Shown piece after piece: positions 44,401 through 53,804 of a stretch of DNA of 64,000 nucleotides (the first letter of the stretch is position 1; each line of letters opens with the position of its first letter). The notes under the pieces are model-generated. The model had not been told where the DNA came from. It saw nothing but the letters and a program-made list of their open reading frames with translations, and did no database searches. The stretch is from Allopusillimonas ginsengisoli (lineage in GTDB: Bacteria > Pseudomonadota > Gammaproteobacteria > Burkholderiales > Burkholderiaceae_B): assembly GCA_005239165.1 (NCBI GenBank), contig RAPG01000010.1, forward strand, positions 124,001-188,000. The letters run 5' to 3'. Made by a program: the position numbers and the translations under genes.

Positions 44401-46257
44401 TCAACCTGTGATTGCTTCTTCGCTTCGCTGATCTGACATGCACGCCGTGACGGGCGCGCGGGGCGGTGACCCGCCCCCGACTGCGACCCCGTCCGCCTCG
44501 GGCGTGTTAAGGTCGGTTGCCAGGGCAAGTGCCTCGATATATTCGAAGTCCAGCGTGTGCAGTGCCGCTTTTACTTCATCAAAAAACTGCTGATAGCCCG
44601 GGTAAATGGCCATGGTCTTATCCAGCCACTCCTCCACTCTTGTCAATAGCCCGTCTCGGGCGTAAATCGCGAGTTCAACCCGCACGTGGGCTGGCAACAC
44701 AGGACAGCTACTGTTGCGCGGCGGCGGCTCATACTCGGTCCAGTCGATTTGTGCCACGGGCATGTCGAAAACGGGCTGTAGCGATACCTCATCCAAGTTG
44801 GCCGCTGCCGCCACACACTGAAAGCTGAACCGACTTCCCTCACCCGGCGCACTTTCAAGCTTCAAAGTGCTATCCATAGCGTCTACAATCTGGCGGGCGA
44901 TGTATAGCCCCAGCCCCACCCCGCCTTGCTGAGTATGCACCTGCGTATAGGCGTTGAACACCCTGGACTGCGCATCCAGACTCATGCCGACGCCCGAATC
45001 GGACACAGCAAACTGCAGGAGCCAGCCTTGTGCGTGAGGCTGGGCGCTGACTTCAAGCTTGATCTGCCCGCGCTGCGTGAACTTTGCTGCGTTGACCAGC
45101 AGATTCAGCAAGACCTGCTGCAGCCGCTTGCCGTCCAGCATGACAGCGTCAGGCAGCGCAGACAAAGCCACATAACTGAACTGATTGTGCTGTCGGGTGC
45201 TAAGCGCCAGGGCGAACTGACTGGTCGCGTTCATAAGATATTTCAGAGATGTCGGCGACGGGCTCCATGTAAACGCGTGGAACTCATTGCGCGAGTATTC
45301 CAGGAGATTATCGGTGAGCGCCAACTGATAATGCACACTTTGCATAATGGAGTGCACATAGCGTCTTTGATCGTTATCCAGCGTGGGCAACAGCATTTCA
45401 GCGTCGCCCAGAATGGCCGATAACGGCGCACGTAAATCGTGACTGATATACCCCAACCCTTCGGTCTTTTTGCGGTTGGCGGCGTCCGCATATTGCAGCG
45501 CCTGATTCAATGCAAGGGTTTGTCGCTGAACCTCAGCCGTTAAGCGCTCCTGTTCTTGCTCTTGCCAGCGCAGCAACGCATTTTTCGCCTTGCTGCGCTG
45601 CACGCCGATCTCGTTGATCCAGGCCGCAATCAATGTCAAATTAATAGCAAGCGCGATCAACGCAACCTGCGGGCTGTACATCCATTCACGCAACTGGCCT
45701 ACAGCCAGGAGTGGCGACGTCAAACCGATGCTGTCTGCTGAGTTGGCGAAAAGCCGCAGCATCAGGAAACTGTTAGTCAGTAACATTAATCGTGCACCGC
45801 GAACCCGACGGCGAACCATTGCGATGGATACAGAAAAAACACTTACGGCCGTACAGATGTTAATAACAGGGCTGAACCAATATAGCGACTGTAGCGCATC
45901 AAAGCCGTGAACTAACGCCAATACGCCATGCAGCCCGGCCAAAAATGCCATGTATTTTGCTGCAGGCAGACGAAGCTCACCCCGTCGGCTGAGAATATAA
46001 AAGATCAATATATAGAGTGCGATGCCTATATGACCAAATACCCTGGTGTGCTGGTAAGCCCACCGGCCCAGGCTGGGCCAATACAGCACCCCATAACCCC
46101 GCACAGCGGTCATATACAAAAGAATATCAATACATAGCAGCCCAAGCACCACCAGGGAAACCTGCCGAGACAAAACAGCGATCGCAAGCGCTCCCCAAGC
46201 CAGCGCCACCAGCCCTCCAAAATAAAATAAATCCCATTCAAGGTAATAGCTGGTCAA
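44401..46257 (-). CDS. Membrane sensor histidine kinase beside the pilus operon
   Basis: 618-residue kinase. The first about 215 residues form seven hydrophobic helices (7TMR-like input module). A coiled-coil linker (about 218-265) leads to the HisKA box with H273 (YISHDLRAPLSAILGD). The ATPase part has the N box (LNLLVNAAKFTQRG), G1 (VSDSGVGM) and G2 (GLGLYIARQIV). A C-terminal extension of about 130 residues of unknown type follows, including YARDGLLTRVEEWLDK. The start appears to be TTG at 46257, since the next ATG lies beyond the first helix. It is divergent from the AraC-type response regulator at 46497 and probably its partner, controlling the Csu-like pilus genes. Confidence 0.9.
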   Translation of the reverse strand: MTSYYLEWDLFYFGGLVALAWGALAIAVLSRQVSLVVLGLLCIDILLYMTAVRGYGVLYWPSLGRWAYQHTRVFGHIGIALYILIFYILSRRGELRLPAAKYMAFLAGLHGVLALVHGFDALQSLYWFSPVINICTAVSVFSVSIAMVRRRVRGARLMLLTNSFLMLRLFANSADSIGLTSPLLAVGQLREWMYSPQVALIALAINLTLIAAWINEIGVQRSKAKNALLRWQEQEQERLTAEVQRQTLALNQALQYADAANRKKTEGLGYISHDLRAPLSAILGDAEMLLPTLDNDQRRYVHSIMQSVHYQLALTDNLLEYSRNEFHAFTWSPSPTSLKYLMNATSQFALALSTRQHNQFSYVALSALPDAVMLDGKRLQQVLLNLLVNAAKFTQRGQIKLEVSAQPHAQGWLLQFAVSDSGVGMSLDAQSRVFNAYTQVHTQQGGVGLGLYIARQIVDAMDSTLKLESAPGEGSRFSFQCVAAAANLDEVSLQPVFDMPVAQIDWTEYEPPPRNSSCPVLPAHVRVELAIYARDGLLTRVEEWLDKTMAIYPGYQQFFDEVKAALHTLDFEYIEALALATDLNTPEADGVAVGGGSPPRAPVTACMSDQRSEEAITG

Positions 46258-46496
46258 GGATTAAATCGCCTCTATTTTACAAATGCAAATTTATGTCAAA
46301 TTTACGACTAATGTCGCATTGAATATTCGATGATATTGTAGTATTAGCATATATCTCAAAATTCGACAAAAAATATGATGATGTAAATCAACTTATTTAC
46401 CAGCCTTAATATCTCTAGCCGGAACAATTCCAGACATTCCTGCCCCAGCTGCAAGTATTGACAGCCCCATATAAGCATGAATCGCCCAGTGAACTG
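46258..46496. promoter_or_regulatory. AT-rich divergent promoter region of the kinase and regulator genes
   Basis: Visibly richer in A and T than the surrounding genes, with tracts such as GCAAATTTATG and TATATCTCAAAATTCGAC near 46285-46370. It must hold both divergent promoters. Such AT-rich promoter DNA before surface-structure genes is often bound by H-NS-like silencers, an inference here. Confidence 0.5.
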
Positions 46497-47366
46497 ATGC
46501 CGAACACAAAAACCGAATACCCCGCGCCGCGAATATTGATCGTAGACGATAGCCCCTCCGAAGTTCGTCGCCTGATTGAACGACTGCGTGGTACAGGATA
46601 TGAGCTAAGCGTTGCACTCGACGGAGAACAAGGCTATCGCCGGGCAGTTGCCATACAACCTGATCTGATCCTGCTCGATGTGAGCATGCCAAAAATGGAT
46701 GGCCTGGCAACCTGCAGGCTGCTAAAGGCCACAGCATCGACAGCGTCGATCCCAATTATTTTCCTCAGTTCGGGCAATGACATTGACCAGCGCCTGGCAG
46801 GTCTGCTCGGAGGCGCCTGCGATTACGTGATCAAGCCCTACGACGCCGAAGAGGTTATGGCGCGTATTAACATTCACCTGACACTGGCAAGACAGATCGT
46901 GAAAGACCAGAGTCATCCCGACAGTGAGACCGAGTCATCTGGCGCAACGGGAGACGAGGATGAAGACGTAATCCTGGTCAACGCCGCCCTGCATTACGTC
47001 AGCAACAACTTGCGTACCACCATCTCCCCCGAAAAACTTGCCCGCTTGATCGGCACACACGAGAAAAAGCTCACTCAGGCATTTCGGCGACTGCAGGGCG
47101 TGACCGTCGCTGAGTACATACGACGTAAGAGAATAGACGAGGCGCAACACATGCTTGCGCACACTGCCTTGAGTGTTGTAGCCATAGCTGAAGAGCTGGG
47201 GTTTTCAAGCGCCGCCAATTTTTCGTCTGCCTTTAACCGTCAGGCTGGCATTACGCCATCGCTTTACCGCATGCACGAAAAAAAGAAGCACAAAGACATA
47301 TCGACGGTGATGCGTAGCGACATGATCAATGATGAAATCACACGCTCATCTGCAGATGCTGGATGA
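46497..47366 (+). CDS. Response regulator with AraC-type DNA-binding domain
   Basis: 289-residue regulator. The receiver domain (about residues 10-125) has the acidic pair DD at the first strand, the phospho-acceptor D61 (LLDVSMPKMDG) and K113 (YVIKPYD). The C-terminal 100 residues are an AraC/XylS helix-turn-helix pair ending ALSVVAIAEELGFSSAANFSSAFNRQAGITPSLYR. ATG at 46497 chosen; a TTG at 46458 is open. It lies between its presumed kinase and the pilus operon, whose first gene starts 154 bp downstream, so it most likely activates that operon. Confidence 0.9.
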   Translation: MPNTKTEYPAPRILIVDDSPSEVRRLIERLRGTGYELSVALDGEQGYRRAVAIQPDLILLDVSMPKMDGLATCRLLKATASTASIPIIFLSSGNDIDQRLAGLLGGACDYVIKPYDAEEVMARINIHLTLARQIVKDQSHPDSETESSGATGDEDEDVILVNAALHYVSNNLRTTISPEKLARLIGTHEKKLTQAFRRLQGVTVAEYIRRKRIDEAQHMLAHTALSVVAIAEELGFSSAANFSSAFNRQAGITPSLYRMHEKKKHKDISTVMRSDMINDEITRSSADAG

Positions 47367-47376
47367 GAATGTTGTA

Positions 47377-47513
47377 TTTCACGCTCTATATACCCCAGAT
47401 TAAAACCTTTTTCTCCTCATTTAAAAGCCTGTTTTTTTCACGCTCGTAAAATTCAGTCACATCTTTGAAACTTTAAGTCTCAACGACTCCAGCTACTGAA
47501 TCTTTTAAAAGCC
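47377..47513 (+). promoter_or_regulatory. Promoter region of the pilus operon with two direct repeats
   Basis: TTTCACGCTC occurs at 47377-47386 and 47436-47445; TTTAAAAGCC occurs at 47420-47429 and 47504-47513. The gap between the response regulator and the first pilus gene is T-rich. Repeats of this kind before an operon next to an AraC-type regulator are candidate activator sites. The second TTTAAAAGCC is too close to the start codon to be an activator site and overlaps the ribosome-binding region. Confidence 0.4.
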
Positions 47514-47520
47514 AAGAAAA

Positions 47521-48021
47521 ATGACACGCTCACTTATTGCCCTCGCCCTGATATCCTCATTTGCCGCTGTCGGAACCGCCAACGCAACAGCTTCCACAAC
47601 GACTGCAAATTTTAATGTAACGATCAACGTACTGGCAGGCTGCGAATTTACAACAGACGGCGGCATTAGCGACCTCGCATTCGGCTCAGTCGCCGCTACG
47701 CCATTGACTGGAACTGCCCCCGTAAGCACAGCACAAACCTCGTTCGACCTTCAGTGCACCGTTGGCACCGCTCCAGAGATAGCACTGACCAGCGCCCACG
47801 AGTGGGAAATGGAAGGCAGTGATGCAGACAACACTGAGGCCACTATAAGCTATGCCTTGTACTCTGATTCAGCAAGAACCACGGCGTGGGGAGATACAGC
47901 CACGATTACCGGTGCCGATACAGGTGCCGCACAAACCCACGTTGTCTATGGAAAGGTCGCCAATCCTGGCCGCGTCGCCGGCAATTTCAAAGATGTCGTC
48001 ACCGTCACGCTCACGTATTAA
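47521..48021 (+). CDS. Spore coat U domain protein, major pilin of a Csu-like pilus
   Basis: 166-residue secreted subunit. Signal peptide 1-23 (ending ANA), then a spore coat U (SCPU) domain with the two expected cysteines (AGCEF and LQCTVG) and the closing FKDVVTVTLTY donor-strand-like end. This matches CsuA/B, the main subunit of archaic chaperone-usher pili that promote biofilm growth on abiotic surfaces. ATG at 47521 has only a weak AAGAAAA ahead. First gene of a four-gene operon (subunit, chaperone, usher, tip). Confidence 0.9.
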   Translation: MTRSLIALALISSFAAVGTANATASTTTANFNVTINVLAGCEFTTDGGISDLAFGSVAATPLTGTAPVSTAQTSFDLQCTVGTAPEIALTSAHEWEMEGSDADNTEATISYALYSDSARTTAWGDTATITGADTGAAQTHVVYGKVANPGRVAGNFKDVVTVTLTY

Positions 48022-48057
48022 AACTGAGCTGATATTGCTCTTGCGAAAAGTTACCGC

Positions 48058-48804
48058 ATGAAAATACTTCCCAGATGCCAGATCGCGGCCCTCGCACTTA
48101 TCGTGACAACCGCGATACCTGGCGCAGCAATGGCGGACCATCTGCAGGCGGCGCCTGTGATGCTGCAGTTGCAAGCCTCGCAAAATGCTGAAGCACTATG
48201 GCTGACCAATCCGGGCAAAACGCCGCTGCAGGCACAGGTGCGCGTGTATCGCTGGACACAAGTGGCCGGCGAGGACGACCTATCGCCCACTACAGAATTA
48301 CTGGCCAGTCCGCCCATGATCTCGGTCCCCGGGGGGCAACGTCAATTGATCAGGGTAATACGCACCAGTAACGCCCCGACGCCAGACAGCAGCGAGTTGG
48401 CCTACCGGGTCGTCGTTGATGAAATTCCTGGTGCTGAACAGCCATCGGGCGTGCAGTTCGCGGTGCGATATTCCATACCTGTTTTCGTGCAGGCACCGAA
48501 TCAGCCCGACACCGCAGCACCCGCGCTCGTATGGAGCATTGTTAAAGATGGCGCAAAGATCTGGTTGCAGGCAAGTAATACTGGACAGCGCCGGGCCCAA
48601 ATCGTCAACGCCACCTTTACGCCCGTCAATGGCAAACCCATTGTGCTGAGCTCGGGGCTTTATGGCTACACCCTGGCCGGCAACACGCGCATTTGGCAAT
48701 TAAAAGAACATGGCAAGGCAATGCTGGCAGGTGGCATATTAAATGCAAAAATCAATCAACTGCCACAACAGTTTGTCATTCCTGGGGCAAAGAACGCCTC
48801 ATAA
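48058..48804 (+). CDS. Periplasmic pilus chaperone, CsuC/PapD-like
   Basis: 248-residue two-domain immunoglobulin-like chaperone. Signal peptide 1-26 (GAAMA), then APVMLQLQASQNAEALWLTNPGKTPLQAQVRVYRW and the conserved subunit-binding strand SVPGGQRQLIRVIRT, as in the archaic (gamma-3/sigma) chaperones. It folds pilin subunits and delivers them to the usher. The last 62 bp overlap the start of the usher gene in another frame, indicating coupled translation. Confidence 0.92.
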   Translation: MKILPRCQIAALALIVTTAIPGAAMADHLQAAPVMLQLQASQNAEALWLTNPGKTPLQAQVRVYRWTQVAGEDDLSPTTELLASPPMISVPGGQRQLIRVIRTSNAPTPDSSELAYRVVVDEIPGAEQPSGVQFAVRYSIPVFVQAPNQPDTAAPALVWSIVKDGAKIWLQASNTGQRRAQIVNATFTPVNGKPIVLSSGLYGYTLAGNTRIWQLKEHGKAMLAGGILNAKINQLPQQFVIPGAKNAS

Positions 48805-51238
48805 AGAACTACTACGCCCCCTGTTGCTGTGTGTGATACTGCTTGGTGCAACACCCCCCTTATCGCAGGCGGCAACAAAGCTGCCGCCCATACAACCGGC
48901 GACGCAAATGGGTGCATGGAGCCAGCAGCTGTTTCTTCAGGCTTCCATAAACGGAAACCGTGTGGCCAGGCTGCTGCCATTCGAACAAAAGGGAGACAGC
49001 CTATGGGCCAGCCCTGAAGTACTTCGTAAGATAGGATTCAAACAGGTTGAGCAAGGCACAGCCAAGATAGACCTGAACACACTGCCCGGCGTAACGGTAA
49101 GCTATAACGCCGCCAGCCAGGCAGTCGCTATCATTGCGCCAGCTGATGCGCTGGACCTCGAAAGAACGACGCGGCAGGCTTCGCAGAGCGAGACCATACA
49201 AACCACCCGTGGAACAGGCGCACTGCTAAATTACGATCTTTATGGCGTGCACGATCCCGACAGCATCTCGACGCTGAGTGCGGCAAGCGAAATGCGTGTA
49301 TTCAGCCCCTTGGGCGTGCTGAACAACACCATGCTGACTACCTTGCAGACAAAATCGAAGTCTGCTTCCAGCCAGACCTCATCGTATAGCGCCTACAATC
49401 GCAGCGCCCGCAATGTCCGGCTAGACACCGCATGGCACAGCTTCTGGCCAGAAAGCGAAATCAGTCTGTCCATAGGCGATACCACCACCAGTTATCTGCC
49501 CTGGTCCAGATCCGTTCGCATAGGGGGTATTCGTTTCGGTCGCGACTTTTCCCTGACACCTTACCGCATCACCTCCCCCTTGCCTGCTTTCATGGGCACG
49601 GCAGTGCTGCCTTCAGCCGTCGATCTCTACATTGATGGCATCAAGCGTTACAACGGCCAGCTGCCGGCAGGCCCCTTTCGACTTGACAACATGCCCGTCG
49701 TAACCGGCATGGGCAACGCGCAAGTCGCCCTGACCGATTCGCTGGGACGGCGCACATTAGTGGAAATTCCGTTCTACAGCAGCAACACTTTGCTGGCGCA
49801 AGGACTGAGCGACTGGTCCCTGGCGGCAGGGTATGTGCGCAAAGACTACGGCTATGCTTCATTCTCCTATGAAAAAGACCCCGTTTACAGCGGCACCATA
49901 CGTTACGGCATCAGCAACAACCTCACACTCGAAGGACACGGAGAATACAGCCGCCGCGCGGCAACGCTAGGAGGCGGCGCCGTCGCTACGCTGGGCGTGC
50001 TCGGTCAAGTTTCTGCCTCTTATTCAGCCAGTCGCAGCGAGGGCCTGAAGGGTTCGCAATACAGCCTCGGCTACCAATGGCAAAGCCGTCGTTTCAACAT
50101 TGGCATGAATTCTGTGCGCTCTAACGGACAATACCAAGACATAGCCTCCGCCTACTCCACCAGCAGCATCCCGCGCGTCAGCGAAAGCGCCGTCGCTGGC
50201 GTCAGCCTGGACAAGCTAGGATCGCTGAATGTCAGCTATGTGCACACCCGCTATGGCAAAGGTATGGCGTCCGCCTACGATTACAACGGCAGCGCCTTTG
50301 ATGGGTACACCTACTACAGCGGCAGTGCCACATCAAACCGCTATGCAGGCGCTTATTGGAGCAAGAGCTTTGGGGGTCGCGCAACGCTCAGTGTCAGTTA
50401 CAACCGCAGCTTAAATGCTCCCCATGACAATACTGTATTCGTCGGACTGAGCCTGTATTTTGACAAGAATCGGACGGTCAGCAGCGCGGTGCAGCGGAGC
50501 AATAATCAGAGCAGCTATAGCGTCAGCGCATCGCAGGCAACCCCGGGAGAAACCGGATGGAACTGGACAGTCCAGGGGCAAAAAGGCCAGAACAGCAAAT
50601 ATGGAAATGCCGAAGTCTCGTACAGAAGCCTTAAAGGTGATTATCGTGTGGGTGTCAATGCTTATGGCCAATCAAACTCTGTTTATGCTGGCGCATCTGG
50701 TTCGGTCGTAACCATGGACGGAGCCCTCTTCACAGGCCGTAAAGTCTATGACGGTTTCGCTGTGGTATCGACTTCGGGCGTGCCGGACGTGCCGGTCATG
50801 CTGGAAAACAGACAGATTGGCCTCACTGACGCACAGGGCCGATTAATGATTTCTCCGCTTGGTGCCTATCAGAAAAACCAGATATCGATAAATCCGCTCA
50901 ATTTGCCGACCAACATGAAAATCGACCAGGTCAACGTCAATATAGCGCCCCAGAAAGGCTCTGGCGTCGTCGTCAATTTTGCGTTGAGGCCCACTCGTGC
51001 CGCGACCATTACCATTCATGACCGCACCGGCCGGCCTGTCGCAGTGGGCGTTCCATTAAGCCTGAACGGCATCGCCACAGGTGCTGTGATGGGCTATGAC
51101 GGCCTGGCCTACCTCGAAGACCTCCAAGATGACAACACGTTGCTTGCCTCTATGCCTCAAGCCGCATGCATCGTGCACTTCTCCTACCCAAAATCGAATG
51201 CGACCTTGCCGTCCATTGGCCCCCTGACCTGCGAATAA
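48743..51238 (+). CDS. Outer-membrane usher of the archaic pilus, CsuD-like
   Basis: 831-residue usher. A signal-like segment LLRPLLLCVILLGATPPLSQA precedes an N-terminal domain, then the beta-barrel (LSIGDTTTSYLPWSRSVRIGGIRFGRDFSLTPYRITSPLP and YIDGIKRYNGQLPAGPFRLDNMPVVTG are typical of the pore and plug), and two C-terminal domains with closing cysteines (ACIVHF and LTCE). It forms the secretion pore for the pilus. The true start may be slightly downstream, because the annotated ATG lies deep inside the chaperone gene. Confidence 0.93.
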   Translation: MQKSINCHNSLSFLGQRTPHKELLRPLLLCVILLGATPPLSQAATKLPPIQPATQMGAWSQQLFLQASINGNRVARLLPFEQKGDSLWASPEVLRKIGFKQVEQGTAKIDLNTLPGVTVSYNAASQAVAIIAPADALDLERTTRQASQSETIQTTRGTGALLNYDLYGVHDPDSISTLSAASEMRVFSPLGVLNNTMLTTLQTKSKSASSQTSSYSAYNRSARNVRLDTAWHSFWPESEISLSIGDTTTSYLPWSRSVRIGGIRFGRDFSLTPYRITSPLPAFMGTAVLPSAVDLYIDGIKRYNGQLPAGPFRLDNMPVVTGMGNAQVALTDSLGRRTLVEIPFYSSNTLLAQGLSDWSLAAGYVRKDYGYASFSYEKDPVYSGTIRYGISNNLTLEGHGEYSRRAATLGGGAVATLGVLGQVSASYSASRSEGLKGSQYSLGYQWQSRRFNIGMNSVRSNGQYQDIASAYSTSSIPRVSESAVAGVSLDKLGSLNVSYVHTRYGKGMASAYDYNGSAFDGYTYYSGSATSNRYAGAYWSKSFGGRATLSVSYNRSLNAPHDNTVFVGLSLYFDKNRTVSSAVQRSNNQSSYSVSASQATPGETGWNWTVQGQKGQNSKYGNAEVSYRSLKGDYRVGVNAYGQSNSVYAGASGSVVTMDGALFTGRKVYDGFAVVSTSGVPDVPVMLENRQIGLTDAQGRLMISPLGAYQKNQISINPLNLPTNMKIDQVNVNIAPQKGSGVVVNFALRPTRAATITIHDRTGRPVAVGVPLSLNGIATGAVMGYDGLAYLEDLQDDNTLLASMPQAACIVHFSYPKSNATLPSIGPLTCE

Positions 51239-51242
51239 GTCC

Positions 51243-52229
51243 ATGACCTATAAACCCAATACTCTGCTGCGCATACTGTTACCGGGTATCCTGATGACGG
51301 TAGCTTATTGCGGCAACGCCCATGCCGCGCTCACCTGCAACGCATGGGCGACGAGCATGCAATTTGGCAGCGTAGACATGAACAGCGGGTCTGCCGCCAC
51401 CTCGTCAGGACAATTTGGTTACAGCTGCAATAGCGGAGACCAATCAACGCGAGCGCTGCTCTGCTTTAGCGTGGCACAAGAGCCCACCCGTCCTGGCTAC
51501 ACCCCGCGTTATATGCCCATACTTCATAGCGTACTTAGCGGCTATTTCGTTGGCTACACGCTGTATAGCGATGTCGCGCGTACCACTGCCATAGGCAGCA
51601 TCGACGCCGGCGGAAGTGCCCCGCCATTAACGCTTAACCTGACCGTGCCGGCGAATACAGGCCTCACGAATACCGTGCCCATCTATGGCGACATCAAGCC
51701 TGAAGGCCAAAACAGCTACATGGGCGGGCAAAATTATGGCCACACTTCTCCTATAACGCTTTCCTACATGGCTTACACTGGTGCCACGCCCTCATGTCAA
51801 AGCGCGCGGATGAGCACCGCTCCAGCGACGCTATACGTGGGGGCTTCGCTCACAAACACCTGCCGTATAGAATCGGCCACCAATCTGAATTTCGGAAGTG
51901 TAGACGGCGTCCTGGATCACAATGTAGACAGCAATTCGACGATCACCGTTACCTGCACCCAAAACACCAGTTTCAAAGTAGGCCTGAACGACGGCCTGAA
52001 CCCCAGTGGCACGACAAGACGAATGCGTGGCACGGCTGGCTATATTCCCTACGAGCTTTACCAGGATGCGAGCCGCTCCACCCGCTGGGGCAACGACTCA
52101 AGCTCCTGGATACAGACTGCCGGAGTAGGCACCCCCCAGACGCTGACTGTATACGGACGTGTGCGCCCCCAAACCATGCCTGGCGGTGGAAACTATCAAG
52201 ACACCATCGTGGTGACCGTCACCTATTAA
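51243..52229 (+). CDS. Two-domain spore coat U protein, pilus tip adhesin CsuE-like
   Basis: 328-residue subunit with a signal peptide (ending AHAA) and two SCPU domains: about residues 30-180 (LTCNAWATSMQFGSVDMNSG) and 185-328 (NTCRIESATNLNFGSVDGV ... YQDTIVVTVTY). A double-domain subunit at the end of the operon is the pattern of CsuE, the tip adhesin whose hydrophobic finger loops bind abiotic surfaces. It starts 4 bp after the usher stop. The operon lacks the extra CsuA and CsuB subunits of Acinetobacter. Confidence 0.9.
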   Translation: MTYKPNTLLRILLPGILMTVAYCGNAHAALTCNAWATSMQFGSVDMNSGSAATSSGQFGYSCNSGDQSTRALLCFSVAQEPTRPGYTPRYMPILHSVLSGYFVGYTLYSDVARTTAIGSIDAGGSAPPLTLNLTVPANTGLTNTVPIYGDIKPEGQNSYMGGQNYGHTSPITLSYMAYTGATPSCQSARMSTAPATLYVGASLTNTCRIESATNLNFGSVDGVLDHNVDSNSTITVTCTQNTSFKVGLNDGLNPSGTTRRMRGTAGYIPYELYQDASRSTRWGNDSSSWIQTAGVGTPQTLTVYGRVRPQTMPGGGNYQDTIVVTVTY

Positions 52230-52293
52230 AGACGTAGCGCAACGGCGCAAAATAGCGCTGCCAATGGCTAAATACAAGCTGCCTTCAAAAAAA

Positions 52294-52326
52294 CAACAGG
52301 CCGATTCAAGAAGAATCGGCCTGTTG
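52294..52326 (-). terminator. Rho-independent terminator for the ccsB operon
   Basis: Stem CAACAGGCCGATTC (52294-52307) pairs perfectly over 14 bp with 52313-52326 around a five-base loop. On the minus strand it is followed by seven T's (A's at 52287-52293), about 105 bp after the ccsB stop. It also separates the convergent pilus operon, though without a T-run for that strand. Confidence 0.88.
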
Positions 52327-52432
52327 CTCTGTACTTGCCCGGAGCGTGCGCTCGTGTATTTTTTATACTACCTGCCCACGCTATCGAGCCGCCGCGTACC
52401 AGACATGCTGCGCAAAGTGAGCAGCGTAGTCC

Positions 52433-53791
52433 CTAGAGCTCGCCGTATGAGTGCAACCCAGACAGGAACATATTTACGCCAAGAAAGGCGAAGCTGGTAA
52501 TCAGCAAGCCACCCAGAGCCCAGTACGCCGCCATATTGCCTCGCAGGCCTTTCATGAGACGCATGTGCAGCCAGGCCGCATAGTTGAGCCACACTATAAG
52601 TGCCCAGGTTTCTTTTGGATCCCACTGCCAGTATGTGCCCCAGGCATCGGCGGCCCATAAGGCACCCAAAATAGTGGCAACAGTGAAAAAGGCAAAACCA
52701 ATGGCAATAGCCCGATACATGATGTCGTCGAGCACCTGCAGTGAAGGCAGGCGAGCCGCAATCGTGCCCCTGAATGTCAGTATGGTGCCCACGACAATGG
52801 CTCCGATGCCGAAGTAAATCATCCAGGTTGGCGAAAACTCGCGTGACCCGAAGATCATGGGCTCGGCACAGAGTATTGCGCCCAGCAAAAACAGTGGTAT
52901 CAGCTTGGCGCGCGAGCGTGTTTCGCCGTGTTCTTTAACCAGGTAGGCAAACCCAACCATGGCAGCCAGCGAAAAAGTGCCATACCCGATAAAGTTGGCC
53001 GGCACATGCAGCTTCATCCACCAGCTTTTCAGGGCCGGAACCAGAGGCTGAATCTGGAAGGCATCACGTGTAAACGAATACCACAGCAGAAAAACAACAG
53101 CCGAGCTGATTACCATAAGCACAAAGCCGCCCAGTGCCCGTGTGGCGTACCGCCGCTCATAGTACAGGTAAAACAGCGCGGTAATCAGTGAAAACAGAAC
53201 AAATACTTCATACAGATTGCTGACGGGTATATGACCAATGTCAGGACCCAGCAAATGCCCTTCACGCCAACGGACCAGCATGCCTGTGGTGCCGGCGTAA
53301 ACCGCCGACCAGGTAAGCACCGTGCCCAGCCACGCAGCCGTATTGCTGACAAAGCCTATCCAATAGCACACCATGGCCAGCACAAACAGCGAACACATCC
53401 AGAGAACGGCCGACTGCGATGAAAACAGATATTTCAGGAAAAACACTGTTTCAGCGCGAGAAAGATCACCTTGCTGCAACCCCTGGCCACCGCTGTACAA
53501 CCAGATGGCAAACAAGGCAGTCAGGCCGCTGGCCAGCATGAGCGTACGCAGAGGGCGCCACAGCCAGGCCATCCATGACAGCACACCAACCGCGCCACAG
53601 AGTATGAGCTTTTCGTAGTAATCCATGCTGTCGCCCAGAGCGAACAGCGCGTAGGCGGCCCCGCCAGCCAGAAGCAGGAAGAAGCCGATGTCTGTCCAGT
53701 CGGGCTTGCCACGGTTTCCTCGACCATCGCCACTGGCGGTCATGGAGGGCTGCCACATTGGTGCGCCGCTATAGGTTGTGGACTCAGACAT
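52433..53791 (-). CDS. ccsB: Cytochrome c biogenesis protein CcsB (CcsA family)
   Basis: 452-residue haem-handling membrane protein of the System II cytochrome c pathway. Multiple helices, and the tryptophan-rich WWD-type motif WGTYWQWDPKETWALIVWLNYAAWLHMRL near the C-terminus, which holds haem for ligation to apocytochromes. ATG at 53791 has GAGG upstream (MSESTTYSG); a longer frame to 53863 overlaps resB and is not supported. It starts 14 bp after resB and works with ResB as the haem lyase. Confidence 0.93.
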   Translation of the reverse strand: MSESTTYSGAPMWQPSMTASGDGRGNRGKPDWTDIGFFLLLAGGAAYALFALGDSMDYYEKLILCGAVGVLSWMAWLWRPLRTLMLASGLTALFAIWLYSGGQGLQQGDLSRAETVFFLKYLFSSQSAVLWMCSLFVLAMVCYWIGFVSNTAAWLGTVLTWSAVYAGTTGMLVRWREGHLLGPDIGHIPVSNLYEVFVLFSLITALFYLYYERRYATRALGGFVLMVISSAVVFLLWYSFTRDAFQIQPLVPALKSWWMKLHVPANFIGYGTFSLAAMVGFAYLVKEHGETRSRAKLIPLFLLGAILCAEPMIFGSREFSPTWMIYFGIGAIVVGTILTFRGTIAARLPSLQVLDDIMYRAIAIGFAFFTVATILGALWAADAWGTYWQWDPKETWALIVWLNYAAWLHMRLMKGLRGNMAAYWALGGLLITSFAFLGVNMFLSGLHSYGEL

Positions 53792-53804
53792 AAAGATTGC
53801 CTCG

